A DNA stretch of 64,000 bases from Nocardioides sp. zg-DK7169 (lineage in GTDB: Bacteria; Actinomycetota; Actinomycetes; Propionibacteriales; Nocardioidaceae), in assembly GCF_013155365.1 (NCBI RefSeq), contig NZ_JABJRA010000002.1, forward strand, positions 372,001 through 436,000, read 5' to 3'. Under the pieces are notes generated by a model. The model did not search any database. It had not been told where the DNA came from and saw nothing but the letters and a program-made list of their open reading frames with translations. The translations under genes were made by a program, and so were the position numbers. Below, one piece after another: positions 23,329 through 33,325 of the stretch (the stretch's first letter is position 1; the number at the start of each line of letters is the position of its first letter).

Positions 23329-24270
23329 ATGACGTCGTCATCGGTCACCGACACGCAGTCAGCCCCGAAGTCCGCCGCGGCGCAGCCCACCGGGACTTTG
23401 CCGGGCAGGCCCGTGCTGCCGCTGCTGGACGCGGGCGAGCGACGCGAGACGCCCGGTTTGGGCAAGGCCGAGGCGGAGAGCTACGCCGAGTGGTTCGCTG
23501 TTCTGGCGGACCCCACACGGGTGCGACTCCTCCACACGGTCTCGACGTCACCGGCCGGCGCGATGCGCATCGGCGACCTCGCCGCAGCCCTCGGAGTCAG
23601 CCAGTCCACCTGTTCGCACCACGTGGAGCTGCTGAAGAAGGTCGGCTTCGTGGTCGTCGACAAGGTCGGCACCGCGAGCATGGTCTCGGTCAACGCCGCC
23701 TGCTGCACCGGACTCCCGCACGCCGCTGACGTCATCATGGGCACGCTCTCCTCGCCCCCGTGCTGCCCGGACGACCTGCCGGCCGACGTCACCACCCGCC
23801 TGGTGACCGAGGCCGACATGCCGGCCGTCCTCGCCATCTACGATGAGGGCCTCGCGACCCGCAACGCCACCTTCGAGACGACCCTTCCCACCGCCCAGCA
23901 ACTACGCGACCGCTGGCTGCCCGACCTGGCCTGGGTCGCTGAGCTGAACGGCGAGGTCGTCGGATGGACCGCCATCACCCCGGTCTCGGCCCGTGACTGC
24001 TACGCCGGCGTCGGGGAGAGCTCGGTCTACGTCGCGCCCGCCGCCCGCGGCCGGGGTGTCGGCAAGGCGCTCCTGTACACCCAGGTCATGGAGGCCGACC
24101 GGGCCGAGCTCTGGACGCTGCAGACCTCGATCTTCCCCGAGAACCGCGCCAGCATCGCCCTGCACCACTCCGCCGGCTACCGCACCCTCGCCGTGCGCAC
24201 CCGCATCGCCCAGCTCGACGGCGTCTGGCGCGACACTGTCCTGCTCGAGCGCCGCAGCGAGATCAACTGA
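23329..24270 (+). CDS. ArsR regulator fused to an ArsN-like GNAT acetyltransferase
   Basis: The 313-residue protein has two domains. Residues about 45-135 form an ArsR winged helix (FAVLADPTRVRLLH, GVSQSTCSHHVELLKK). It lacks the CVC motif but has C95, C125/C126 (NAACCTG) and C145/C146 (PPCC), candidate As(III) ligands. Residues about 155-313 form a GNAT domain of the phosphinothricin/arsinothricin acetyltransferase type (IYDEGLATRNATFETTLP, VYVAPAARGRGVGKALL, SIFPENRASIALHH). ArsN-type enzymes detoxify arsinothricin. The fusion would couple sensing to detoxification. Start at 23329 is chosen for proximity to the operators; an in-frame ATG at 23305 is possible but lies inside the second operator. 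Confidence 0.85.
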   Translation: MTSSSVTDTQSAPKSAAAQPTGTLPGRPVLPLLDAGERRETPGLGKAEAESYAEWFAVLADPTRVRLLHTVSTSPAGAMRIGDLAAALGVSQSTCSHHVELLKKVGFVVVDKVGTASMVSVNAACCTGLPHAADVIMGTLSSPPCCPDDLPADVTTRLVTEADMPAVLAIYDEGLATRNATFETTLPTAQQLRDRWLPDLAWVAELNGEVVGWTAITPVSARDCYAGVGESSVYVAPAARGRGVGKALLYTQVMEADRAELWTLQTSIFPENRASIALHHSAGYRTLAVRTRIAQLDGVWRDTVLLERRSEIN

Positions 24271-24278
24271 GCACGCGG

Positions 24279-25439
24279 ATGTCCGCCGACCGCGCCAGCT
24301 CCGGTGACGGGAAGGTCCGAGAAGTCGCGGTTGCCGTCGTCGGCGGTGGGCAGGCCGGACTGGCGGTCGGCTTCTACCTGCGCCGGGCCGGACTGCTACC
24401 CGGCGAGGACTTCGTCATCCTCGATGCCGCCGACCGACCGGGTGGGGCCTGGCCGCAGATGTGGGACGGGCTGCGGCTGTTCTCGCCCTCGACGTACTCC
24501 TCGTTGCCGGGCTGGATGATGCCGCCGTGGGATGACGCGTCCTGCGGGTTCCCGCCCCGCGACCACGTCGTCGACTACCTCACCCGCTACGAGCAGCGCT
24601 ACGAGCTCGCCGTCGAGCGCCCGCGGCGAGTGCTGTCCGTCGAGAGGTCGAGCCACGGCCCCCATGAGCGCGAGCCGTTGCTGGTGCGCACCAGCCATGG
24701 CGATCTCACCGCCAGGATCGTCGTGTCGGCCACCGGCACCTGGACTCAACCTTTCTGGCCGGCCTACCCCGGCGCGCAGGGCTTCGCGGGCCGGCAGCTG
24801 CACGCCTCGCAGTACCGGCGGCCCGAGGACTTCGCCGGGCAGCGGGTCGTGGTGGTCGGTGGTGGCAACTCCGGCGCCCAGATTCTCGCGGAGGTCTCGA
24901 CGGTCGCCGATACCACCTGGGTGACCACCCGGCCGCCGCGGTTCCTTCCCGACGACGTTGACGGCCGGGTCCTGTTCACCACCGCCACCCGACGCGTCCA
25001 AGCGCAGCTCGAGGGCCGCGACCACCCCGGCGTCGGCGGCCTCGGCGACATCGTGGTGGTGCCGAGCGTCCGCGAGGCACGCGAGCGCGGGGCCCTCGAG
25101 GCGCTGCCCATGTTCAGCCGGCTCGACGCCACTGGCATCGTGTGGGCCGACGACACGAGGCGCGACTCGGACGCCATCATCTGGTGCACCGGATTCCGGC
25201 CGGCTTTGCGACACCTGAGCCCACTCCATCTGAGCACCGTGGACGGGCACCCGCGCACGGGTGGACCAGCTGACACGCGGGCGACCGACGAGCCCCGGCT
25301 GCACCTGGTCGGGTACGGCGACTGGACCGGCGCAGCGTCCGCCACCCTCATGGGGGCCGGCCGAACCGCCCGCGACACCACCCGTGTCGTCGTTCAACAA
25401 CTGGACGACGAGCAGGGGTCTGAGGCCATCAACGACTGA
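24279..25439 (+). CDS. arsO: ArsO-like flavin-dependent monooxygenase
   Basis: The 386-residue protein has an FAD motif (VAVVGGGQAGLAVGFYLRRAG), residues GGAWPQMWDGLRLFSPS, a second nucleotide-binding motif (VVVVGGGNSGAQILAEV) and IWCTGFRPAL. These match the NAD(P)H-dependent monooxygenases called ArsO in ars operons. It begins eight bases after the ArsR-GNAT gene and is probably co-transcribed with it, putting a monooxygenase and an acetyltransferase under one As-responsive promoter. The precise arsenic substrate of ArsO enzymes is not firmly established. Confidence 0.8.
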   Translation: MSADRASSGDGKVREVAVAVVGGGQAGLAVGFYLRRAGLLPGEDFVILDAADRPGGAWPQMWDGLRLFSPSTYSSLPGWMMPPWDDASCGFPPRDHVVDYLTRYEQRYELAVERPRRVLSVERSSHGPHEREPLLVRTSHGDLTARIVVSATGTWTQPFWPAYPGAQGFAGRQLHASQYRRPEDFAGQRVVVVGGGNSGAQILAEVSTVADTTWVTTRPPRFLPDDVDGRVLFTTATRRVQAQLEGRDHPGVGGLGDIVVVPSVREARERGALEALPMFSRLDATGIVWADDTRRDSDAIIWCTGFRPALRHLSPLHLSTVDGHPRTGGPADTRATDEPRLHLVGYGDWTGAASATLMGAGRTARDTTRVVVQQLDDEQGSEAIND

Positions 25440-25636
25440 TGGCGACGAAGGGGAGCGCGCTGGACGACGACTTCCAGCTGGGCGTGATCGTCGGCTCGCT
25501 CACCGCGTCCCTGGCTGGCCTGACACTGCTCTCCGCCCGAGCGCGGGCTGCGGGCGGGTCGTGGCTGACCAGTCTCGAGCCGGCGGTTGACGTCGACGGT
25601 GCGTCCTCCGCCCCAGGCCGGCTGTGGCCTGGTTGA
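25439..25636 (+). CDS. Short hydrophobic protein, possibly an antiporter remnant (65 aa)
   Basis: The ATG overlaps the last base of the ArsO-like stop codon (TGATG). The product has one hydrophobic stretch, LGVIVGSLTASLAGLTLL, after ALDDDFQ. This resembles the last helix of NhaA-type sodium/proton antiporters, so the gene may be the tail of a deleted transporter. The C-terminal half (EPAVDVDGASSAPGRLWPG) looks like random frame. It may not be a functional gene. Confidence 0.35.
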   Translation: MATKGSALDDDFQLGVIVGSLTASLAGLTLLSARARAAGGSWLTSLEPAVDVDGASSAPGRLWPG

Positions 25637-25667
25637 TCTCAGCTCGAGGGGGCGGTGACCTGCCGGG

Positions 25668-26102
25668 TCACCTGGTCTCCCGAGCGAGGAGGCCGATGAA
25701 CTCGTCTGCCATCTCGAGCTGTCGGACCAGCTTGTGGCGTCGGTCAGCGGCTTCTGCCTGGACCGAGGCCAGACGGTCCCGTGCCTCGACCCGGACGGTG
25801 TCAGAGGTGGCGGGGTCTCGCAGCGCCTCGATGTCGTCGAGGACGGCCTTCATCTCGTCCAGGGTGAAGCCGAGCGGCTTCATGCGGCGGATGACCAAGA
25901 TCTTCTCGACGTCGTCCTCGGTATAGAGCCGGAACCCGCCCTCGGTGCGACCCGAGGGTGCGAGCAGGCCCACCTCCTCCCAGTGCCGCAGGCTGCGCAG
26001 TGACAGCTCGGTCCGGGCGGCGACCTCGCCGATGTGCATGACGCCCGACGATGGCGGTCCGGCCTCGCGGCCCGCGTCCGACAACTCCACCCTGCTGGTC
26101 AC
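25668..26102 (-). CDS. MerR family transcriptional regulator
   Basis: The 144-residue protein has a MerR helix-turn-helix (HIGEVAARTELSLRSLRHWE), wing (GRTEGGFRLYTEDDVEKI) and a long dimerisation helix (RRMKPLGFTLDEMKAVLDDIE begins it, about residue 70 onwards). No C-terminal metal-binding cysteines are present, so the signal is unlikely to be a thiophilic metal. The GTG at 26102 is used; an ATG at 26039 immediately before HIGEVA is a credible alternative. It is divergent from the SulP gene and most likely acts on the long palindrome between them. Confidence 0.85.
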   Translation of the reverse strand: MTSRVELSDAGREAGPPSSGVMHIGEVAARTELSLRSLRHWEEVGLLAPSGRTEGGFRLYTEDDVEKILVIRRMKPLGFTLDEMKAVLDDIEALRDPATSDTVRVEARDRLASVQAEAADRRHKLVRQLEMADEFIGLLARETR

Positions 26103-26122
26103 CGTGGCCCCTCACGTCGCGT

Positions 26123-26170
26123 CAACTTCAACTTCAACTTCAACTCTACCCTTCCGTAAGGGTAGAGTTG
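26123..26170. promoter_or_regulatory. 30-bp MerR-type palindrome plus CAACTT repeats
   Basis: CAACTCTACCCTT (26141-26153) and AAGGGTAGAGTTG (26158-26170) form a perfect dyad around CCGT. On the + strand TTCAAC (26139-26144) and TAGAGT (26163-26168) have an 18-base spacer, the stretched spacing typical of MerR-activated promoters. Three CAACTT hexamers (from 26123) run directly into the palindrome. Confidence 0.75.
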
Positions 26171-26291
26171 TGTTTCAATCTTCCGCTGGCGATGGCGCCA
26201 GCACCCGGTCGCATTGTCTCGCACTCACAGCAGGTGCGGCGCACCGCGGCCGACGACCGCCACCCTTCACGCTCGATCGGAGCACCTTGCC

Positions 26292-27806
26292 TTGACCACG
26301 TCCGCGCCCGCCGTCGCGCAGCCCGTACCCGACAACAGTGTCAGGACAGCGCTGCGTTCGCCGAAGCTACTGCGCACCGAGGTCCTCGCCGGCCTCGTTG
26401 TCGCGCTCGCGCTCATCCCCGAGGCGATCTCGTTCTCGATCATCGCAGGCGTCGACCCGCAGGTCGGGCTGTTCGCGTCCTTCACCATGGCCGTCGCCAT
26501 CTCGTTCCTCGGCGGGCGGCCAGCGATGATCTCGGCCGCTACCGGCGCCATCGCGTTGGTCATCGCTCCCGTCATGCGGGAGCACGGCCTGGACTACCTG
26601 ATCGCCACCGTCCTGCTCGGCGGCCTCATCCAGATCGTGCTCGGCCTCGGCGGCTTCGGCAAGCTCATGCGGTTCATCCCGCGCTCGGTCATGGTCGGGT
26701 TCGTCAACGCCCTGGCCATCCTCATCTTCATGGCCCAGGTGCCCTACATGGTCGACGTGCCCTGGCTGGTCTACCCGATGATCGCCATCGGCATCGCGGT
26801 GATGGTCGGCCTCCCGCGGGTCACCAAGGTGATCCCGGCTCCGCTGGTCGCCATCATCGCGCTGACCGGGTTCACCGTCCTGGCAGCCGTCACCGTCCCC
26901 GACGTGGGGGACGAGGGCGAGCTGCCCAGCTCGCTGCCGAGCCTGTTCGTCCCCGATGTGCCGTTCAACCTCGACACGCTCCAGATCATCGCCCCCTACG
27001 CGGTGGCGATGGCGCTGGTCGGGCTGCTGGAGTCGCTGATGACCGCCAAGCTCGTCGACGACATCACCGACACCCACTCCGACAAGACCCGGGAGTCGTG
27101 GGGCCAGGGCGCCGCGAACGTCATCACCGGGTTCTTCGGCGGCATGGGCGGCTGCGCCATGATCGGTCAGACGATGATCAACGTGAAGGCCTCCGGGGCC
27201 CGCACCCGCATCTCGACCTTCCTGGCCGGGGTGTTCCTGCTCATCCTGGTCGTCGGCTTCGGCGACGTCGTCGCCATCATCCCGATGGCCGCGCTGGTCG
27301 CGGTCATGATCATGGTCTCGGTCGGAACCTTCGACTGGCACTCCATCCAACCCGCCACCCTGCGCCGGATGCCGAAGTCGGAGACCATCGTCATGGTCGC
27401 CACCGTCGCGGTCACCGTCGCCACCCACAACCTCGCCATCGGCGTCGTCGTGGGCGTCCTGGTCGCCATGACTCTGTTCGCCCGCCGCGTTGCCCACCTC
27501 ACCGAGACCCGCCGCGAGCTCGTCGAGGACCGCGAGGGGAACGCCACGGCCGTGTACCGCGTCACCGGCGAGCTCTTCTTCGCCTCCTCCAACGACCTGT
27601 ACACCCAGTTCGAGTATGCCGAGGACCCCGACCAGGTCGTCATCGACCTCACCGACTCGCACGTCTGGGACGCCTCCACCGTCGCCTCACTCGACGCCAT
27701 CACCACCAAGTACGCCCGCAAGGCCAAGACCGTCACCATCATCGGCCTCAACCCCTCCAGCGCCGACCGCCACGAACGACTCACCGGACAGCTCGCCACT
27801 CACTGA
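26292..27806 (+). CDS. SulP family inorganic anion transporter with STAS domain
   Basis: The 504-residue protein has about eleven to twelve transmembrane helices (from [20 protein letters not shown] to [14 protein letters not shown]), and a cytoplasmic STAS domain at residues about 405-500 ([38 protein letters not shown]). SulP proteins move sulfate, bicarbonate or related anions. A TTG start at 26292 after CGGAGC is chosen; the frame is open back to 26214. It is under the MerR-type promoter. Its presence beside the ars genes could relate to anion homeostasis, but the substrate is not shown. Confidence 0.9.
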   Translation: MTTSAPAVAQPVPDNSVRTALRSPKLLRTEVLAGLVVALALIPEAISFSIIAGVDPQVGLFASFTMAVAISFLGGRPAMISAATGAIALVIAPVMREHGLDYLIATVLLGGLIQIVLGLGGFGKLMRFIPRSVMVGFVNALAILIFMAQVPYMVDVPWLVYPMIAIGIAVMVGLPRVTKVIPAPLVAIIALTGFTVLAAVTVPDVGDEGELPSSLPSLFVPDVPFNLDTLQIIAPYAVAMALVGLLESLMTAKLVDDITDTHSDKTRESWGQGAANVITGFFGGMGGCAMIGQTMINVKASGARTRISTFLAGVFLLILVVGFGDVVAIIPMAALVAVMIMVSVGTFDWHSIQPATLRRMPKSETIVMVATVAVTVATHNLAIGVVVGVLVAMTLFARRVAHLTETRRELVEDREGNATAVYRVTGELFFASSNDLYTQFEYAEDPDQVVIDLTDSHVWDASTVASLDAITTKYARKAKTVTIIGLNPSSADRHERLTGQLATH

Positions 27807-28002
27807 GACCGTCCGCTGCTGCGCTGTCCGACCGTCCGCGTCTCGGCAGGACCGCGGGGATCGCGGCATGACCGAGCGGGTAGCCCTCGGTTCCCGTCGG
27901 GGCGGAGGAGGGCAGGGATCCTGCGGCGGCAAACTCAATAGCTTGATCTCGGGACGGTCTCCCGCGCTGCGAGGTCGGCTCTTCTGGGGGACTCGAGATC
28001 GA

Positions 28003-28029
28003 TTTGAGTCGTGCCGCACTTATGTCCCG
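28003..28029. repeat. Right copy of the imperfect island-flanking repeat
   Basis: TTTGA, nine bases, CACTTATGTC, one base, CG; compare 15273-15298. The same orientation of both copies fits the direct-repeat pattern left by site-specific integration. Confidence 0.35.
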
Positions 28030-28112
28030 TAAACGCCAGCACAGGCAGCCCTACCGGAACAAGAGGGAGCAGAAGGATCGGCCGGGCTGAACGCAACTTT
28101 CCGGGGCCGGTT

Positions 28113-28156
28113 CGCCGAGTCGGCCCTTGTGGTGCGCCGAGTCGGCACTTGTGGCG
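28113..28156. repeat. 22-bp tandem repeat, two copies
   Basis: Copies at 28113-28134 and 28135-28156 differ at two positions and share CGCCGAGTCGGC-x-CTTGTGG. The unit contains the palindrome GCCGAGTCGGC. Part of it resembles the CACTT-containing repeat 100 bases to the left. Confidence 0.6.
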
Positions 28157-28233
28157 CGTTGGTTCCGTCTGCTGGACCCGTGCCTGACGGAGCCGGGTGC
28201 GCCGGGTGCGCCGGGCAGTCGGCCGGGCCCGGC

Positions 28234-28557
28234 TCAGTCCTGGTTCTGTGGCGGCAGCGCGGCGACCATCGGGTGGTCCTGGCCGCTCACGTCGGTGTTC
28301 GAGGCGCCGCCGGGGGAGCCGATCTCGGCGAAGAACCCCACGTTGGCCTCGTAGTAGCCCTTCCACTCCTCCGGGGTGTCGTCCTCGTAGAAGATCGCCT
28401 CCGCAGGACAGACCGGCTCGCAGGCGCCACAGTCGACGCACTCGTCGGGCTGGATGTAGAGCATCCGCTTGCCCTCGTAGATGCAGTCGACCGGGCACTC
28501 GTCTACGCACGAGCGGTCCTTGAGGTCCACGCAGGGCTGCGCGATCACGTAGGTCAT
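28234..28557 (-). CDS. fdxA: 7Fe ferredoxin FdxA
   Basis: The 107-residue ferredoxin has the seven-iron arrangement: [19 protein letters not shown] for the mixed [3Fe-4S]/[4Fe-4S] sites, then [12 protein letters not shown]. The ATG at 28557 is preceded by GGAGGAG and overlaps the stop of the oxidoreductase beta subunit by four bases, so it is made with that enzyme and is its likely electron acceptor. Confidence 0.93.
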   Translation of the reverse strand: MTYVIAQPCVDLKDRSCVDECPVDCIYEGKRMLYIQPDECVDCGACEPVCPAEAIFYEDDTPEEWKGYYEANVGFFAEIGSPGGASNTDVSGQDHPMVAALPPQNQD

Positions 28558-29653
28558 CGGTTCTCCTCCTCCACGGTCCACACGTCCGGGCCGTCGATCA
28601 GTGCTTGCAGGTCACCGGGCTCCCCGGCCGTCGAGAGCTGCACGCGGGCCTGGTCGTCGTACGTCGGGCGCTCGACCTGGCGGAAGATGCCGATGGGGGA
28701 CTGGTGGAGGTAGCCGGAGTCGGTGAGCCGGCTGATCGCGAACGCCCTGGTGGGGTCGGGGTGGTGCGCGTCGTGCACGAGGATGTCCTCGGCTGCCACG
28801 CCGGCCACCTCCGCGACCCGCACGCCGCCGCCGGCGTCTCGGACCAGGCACTTGTGCCCGAGCCCGTCCTCCTGTGCGGCTCCGAACCGGATCTGCTCGC
28901 CGTGGACCAGCGGGATGATGGCGTCGGCCTTGGTGTCGGGGTTCTTGATCGCGTCGAACGCGCCGTCGTTGAAGATCGGGCAGTTCTGGTAGATCTCGAC
29001 CAGCGAGGTGCCGCGGTGCGCGGCGGCCGCGGAGAGCACCGAGGTGAGGTGCTTGCGGTCGGAGTCGATGGTGCGGGCCACGAAGGACGCCTCGGCGCCC
29101 AGGGCCAGCGAGACCGGGTTGAAGGGGTGGTCGACCGAGCCCATCGGGGTGGACTTGGTGACCTTGCCGGTCTCCGAGGTGGGGGAGTACTGGCCCTTGG
29201 TCAGGCCGTAGATTCGGTTGTTGAACAGCAGGATCGTCATGTTCACGTTGCGGCGCAGGGCGTGGATCAGGTGGTTGCCGCCGATGGACAGCGCGTCGCC
29301 GTCACCGGTGACGACCCACACCGAGAGGTCCTCGCGGGCGGTGGCGATGCCGGTGGCGATGGAGGGGGCTCGGCCGTGGATCGAGTGCATGCCGTAGGTG
29401 TCGAGGTAGTACGGGAACCGGCTGGAGCAGCCGATGCCGGAGACGAACACGATGTTCTCGCGGCGCAGCCCGAGGCCGGGGAGGAACCCCTGGACGGCCT
29501 TGAGCACGGCGTAGTCGCCGCAGCCGGGGCACCAGCGGACCTCCTGGTCGGAGGTGAAGTCCTTCCCGGTCTGGCTCTCGCCCTCGCCCAGGGTCGGGAC
29601 GAGCGCGGTCCCCAGCACCGGGTCGGGCAGGTCGGTGACGGTCGCAGGCGTGG

Positions 29654-29657
<4 letters not shown>
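28554..29657 (-). CDS. korB: 2-oxoacid:ferredoxin oxidoreductase, beta subunit
   Basis: The thiamine diphosphate-binding subunit, 367 residues. Cluster ligands are in [15 protein letters not shown] and NCPIFND; the TPP/Mg motif is [23 protein letters not shown] read across residues 115-137, ending FNN. With the alpha subunit it decarboxylates a 2-oxoacid (2-oxoglutarate most likely in actinobacteria) to the acyl-CoA, passing electrons to ferredoxin. The start overlaps the alpha subunit stop by four bases. Confidence 0.93.
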
Positions 29658-31585
<1,928 letters not shown>

Positions 31586-31640
31586 GGTGCTCCGATGGTC
31601 GAGGGGAGTGCGACGGAGGGACGCATATTAGTGATAATCA

Positions 31641-31668
31641 ATCCTACGGAATAACCCGCGTTCGTCAA
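31641..31668 (-). promoter_or_regulatory. korA promoter
   Basis: On the minus strand TTGACG (31663-31668) and TAGGAT (31641-31646) are separated by 16 bases. Just downstream lies TGAT-T-ATCA (31632-31640 on the minus strand), a short palindrome in the likely +1 region that could bind a repressor. Confidence 0.6.
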
Positions 31669-31706
31669 GGGCTCGAGTGTGCGTGACGCGGCCCGCCAAT
31701 GGTTCC

Positions 31707-31724
31707 CAATCATGCCTATGATTG
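31707..31724. promoter_or_regulatory. Palindrome CAATCAT-N4-ATGATTG upstream of the aldehyde dehydrogenase
   Basis: A perfect 7+4+7 dyad, 64 bases before the aldehyde dehydrogenase start. TATGAT (31717-31722 or 31726-31731) would serve as -10, so binding would block transcription. The half-site ATGATTG recurs at other promoters of the catabolic locus. Confidence 0.55.
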
Positions 31725-31787
31725 CTATGATCCAAGTCGAGTGATGGCCGTCGTCCCCGATGGTCCGCCCGAAGGTGAGGAGACCTG

Positions 31788-33287
31788 ATGACAGTCGAGA
31801 AGCGGACCGCGAGCACCTACATCAGCTCGACCTGGATGGACGGCGCCTCGGGGGAGTCCTTCCTGTCCGTGAGCCCGTCGACTGAGGCACCCCTGGGGGA
31901 GACCGTGACCAGCTCGGTCGAGCAGGTCGACGAGGCGGTCGCGGCGGCGAAGGCGGCCTTCCACCCCTCCTCGCAGTGGCGCTCCTGGACCCCGCAGATG
32001 CGGGCTGATGCGATCAACAGGTTCGCCGACATCCTCGAGCGCGAGACCGAGCCCCTCTCGCGGCTCATCGCCTCCGAGGTCGGCACCCCGGTCGCCGCGT
32101 GCCGGGCGATGCAGGTCGGCGGCCCCATCGACGTGCTGCGCTGGTACGCCACCATGGCGCTCAAGGGCCCGCGCGGTGGCTACGAGCAGGCGCTCCCGCA
32201 CTACGACAAGCCGGTCGCCTCGGGCAGCCTCCTGCACTACGAGCCCGTCGGCGTGGTCGCGGCGCTCCCGGCGTACAACTACCCCCTCAACCTCCTGGTC
32301 TGGAAGCTCGGCGGTGCTCTCGCCTCCGGCTGCACGACCGTCGTGCTCCCCTCGCCGCAGGGCCTGTGGAGCACGCTGCGGATCTTCGAGCTCCTCGACG
32401 AGGCCGGCTTCCCGCCCGGTGTGGTCAACCTGGTCACCGGGGGCCCCGAGATCGGCATCCACCTGACCGGCCACCGCGACGTCGACCTGGTCTCCTTCAC
32501 CGGCTCCGACGCGGTCGGCGCCATGGTGATGTCCCAAGGAGCGCTCGGGTCGCTGAGCAAGGCGGTCCTCGAGCTCGGGGGCAAGAGCCCCAACATCGTC
32601 CTCCCCAGCGCCGACCTGCCCGCCACCGTCGGCGCCTCGATCCTGCGGTTCGCCCGCAACGCCGGCCAGGGCTGCGCGGCCTGGAGCCGGATCCTGGTCC
32701 CCGAGGAGAGGGTGGACGAGTTCTGCCGGCTCGCCGAGGACTTCATCGCCGGGGTCAAGGTCGGTGACCCGATGGAGGAGGACAGCGTCGTGGGCCCGGT
32801 GATCTCCGCGGCCCACCGGGACAAGGTCGAGGGGTGGATCGCCGAGCTGATGGATCGCGGCGCCAGCTGGGGTGCCGGCGGCGGCCGTCCCGAGGGCCTG
32901 GACCAGGGACACTTCATGCGCCCCGGGCTGCTCCGCGACGTGCACCCCGACGACCCGCTGGCCGACACCGAGTTCTTCGCCCCGGTCGGCATGATCTTCG
33001 GTTACCGGGACGTCGACCACGCCATCGAGCTCGCCAACAACACCCGCTACGGCTTGGCCGGCAACGTCTTCGGCCCGCTCGACGAGGCGATCCAGGTCGC
33101 CCGCAGGATCCGGGCCGGCACGGTCACCGTCAACGGCGGCTCCGGCATGCGGCCCGACGCGCCCTGGGGCGGTCCCGGTCGCAGCGGCGTCGGTCGCGAG
33201 CTGGGCGAGGACGGCTACGCCGAGTTCTTCGAGGTCAAGCACATCCAGTACGCCCTCGCCGGCATCACCCGCCCGCCGGGCACCTGA
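31788..33287 (+). CDS. Aldehyde dehydrogenase family protein
   Basis: The 499-residue NAD(P)-dependent enzyme oxidises an aldehyde to the acid. Catalytic C296 is in NAGQGCAAWSR and E262 in LELGGKSPNIV; the nucleotide segments PAYNYPLNLLVWKL and FTGSDAVGAMV are recognisable. The lysine normally found in the VVLKPS motif is absent (VVLPSPQG), which may alter cofactor choice. GAGGAG precedes the ATG. It opens a plus-strand run with a mycofactocin-type SDR 38 bases downstream, suggesting alcohol-aldehyde-acid conversion. Confidence 0.9.
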   Translation: MTVEKRTASTYISSTWMDGASGESFLSVSPSTEAPLGETVTSSVEQVDEAVAAAKAAFHPSSQWRSWTPQMRADAINRFADILERETEPLSRLIASEVGTPVAACRAMQVGGPIDVLRWYATMALKGPRGGYEQALPHYDKPVASGSLLHYEPVGVVAALPAYNYPLNLLVWKLGGALASGCTTVVLPSPQGLWSTLRIFELLDEAGFPPGVVNLVTGGPEIGIHLTGHRDVDLVSFTGSDAVGAMVMSQGALGSLSKAVLELGGKSPNIVLPSADLPATVGASILRFARNAGQGCAAWSRILVPEERVDEFCRLAEDFIAGVKVGDPMEEDSVVGPVISAAHRDKVEGWIAELMDRGASWGAGGGRPEGLDQGHFMRPGLLRDVHPDDPLADTEFFAPVGMIFGYRDVDHAIELANNTRYGLAGNVFGPLDEAIQVARRIRAGTVTVNGGSGMRPDAPWGGPGRSGVGRELGEDGYAEFFEVKHIQYALAGITRPPGT

Positions 33288-33325
33288 GCCGACCCGACAG
33301 CACCCGAACAGAAGTGGAGAGCACC

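Larger units (their letters stand above)
27807..28233. other. Non-coding stretch of about 430 bases at the island edge
   Basis: No gene is supported here. It contains the right copy of the CACTTATGTC repeat and a 22-bp tandem repeat, described separately, and a GC-rich run just before the ferredoxin gene end. Open frames on both strands lack start signals. It looks like a junction between the accessory island and core genes. Confidence 0.5.

Noticed and set aside
26123..26170. Reading the palindrome as a CRISPR-like or terminator element
   Set aside because: It lies between divergent genes with fitted -35/-10 spacing and no T-tract or spacer repeats; MerR operator fits better.
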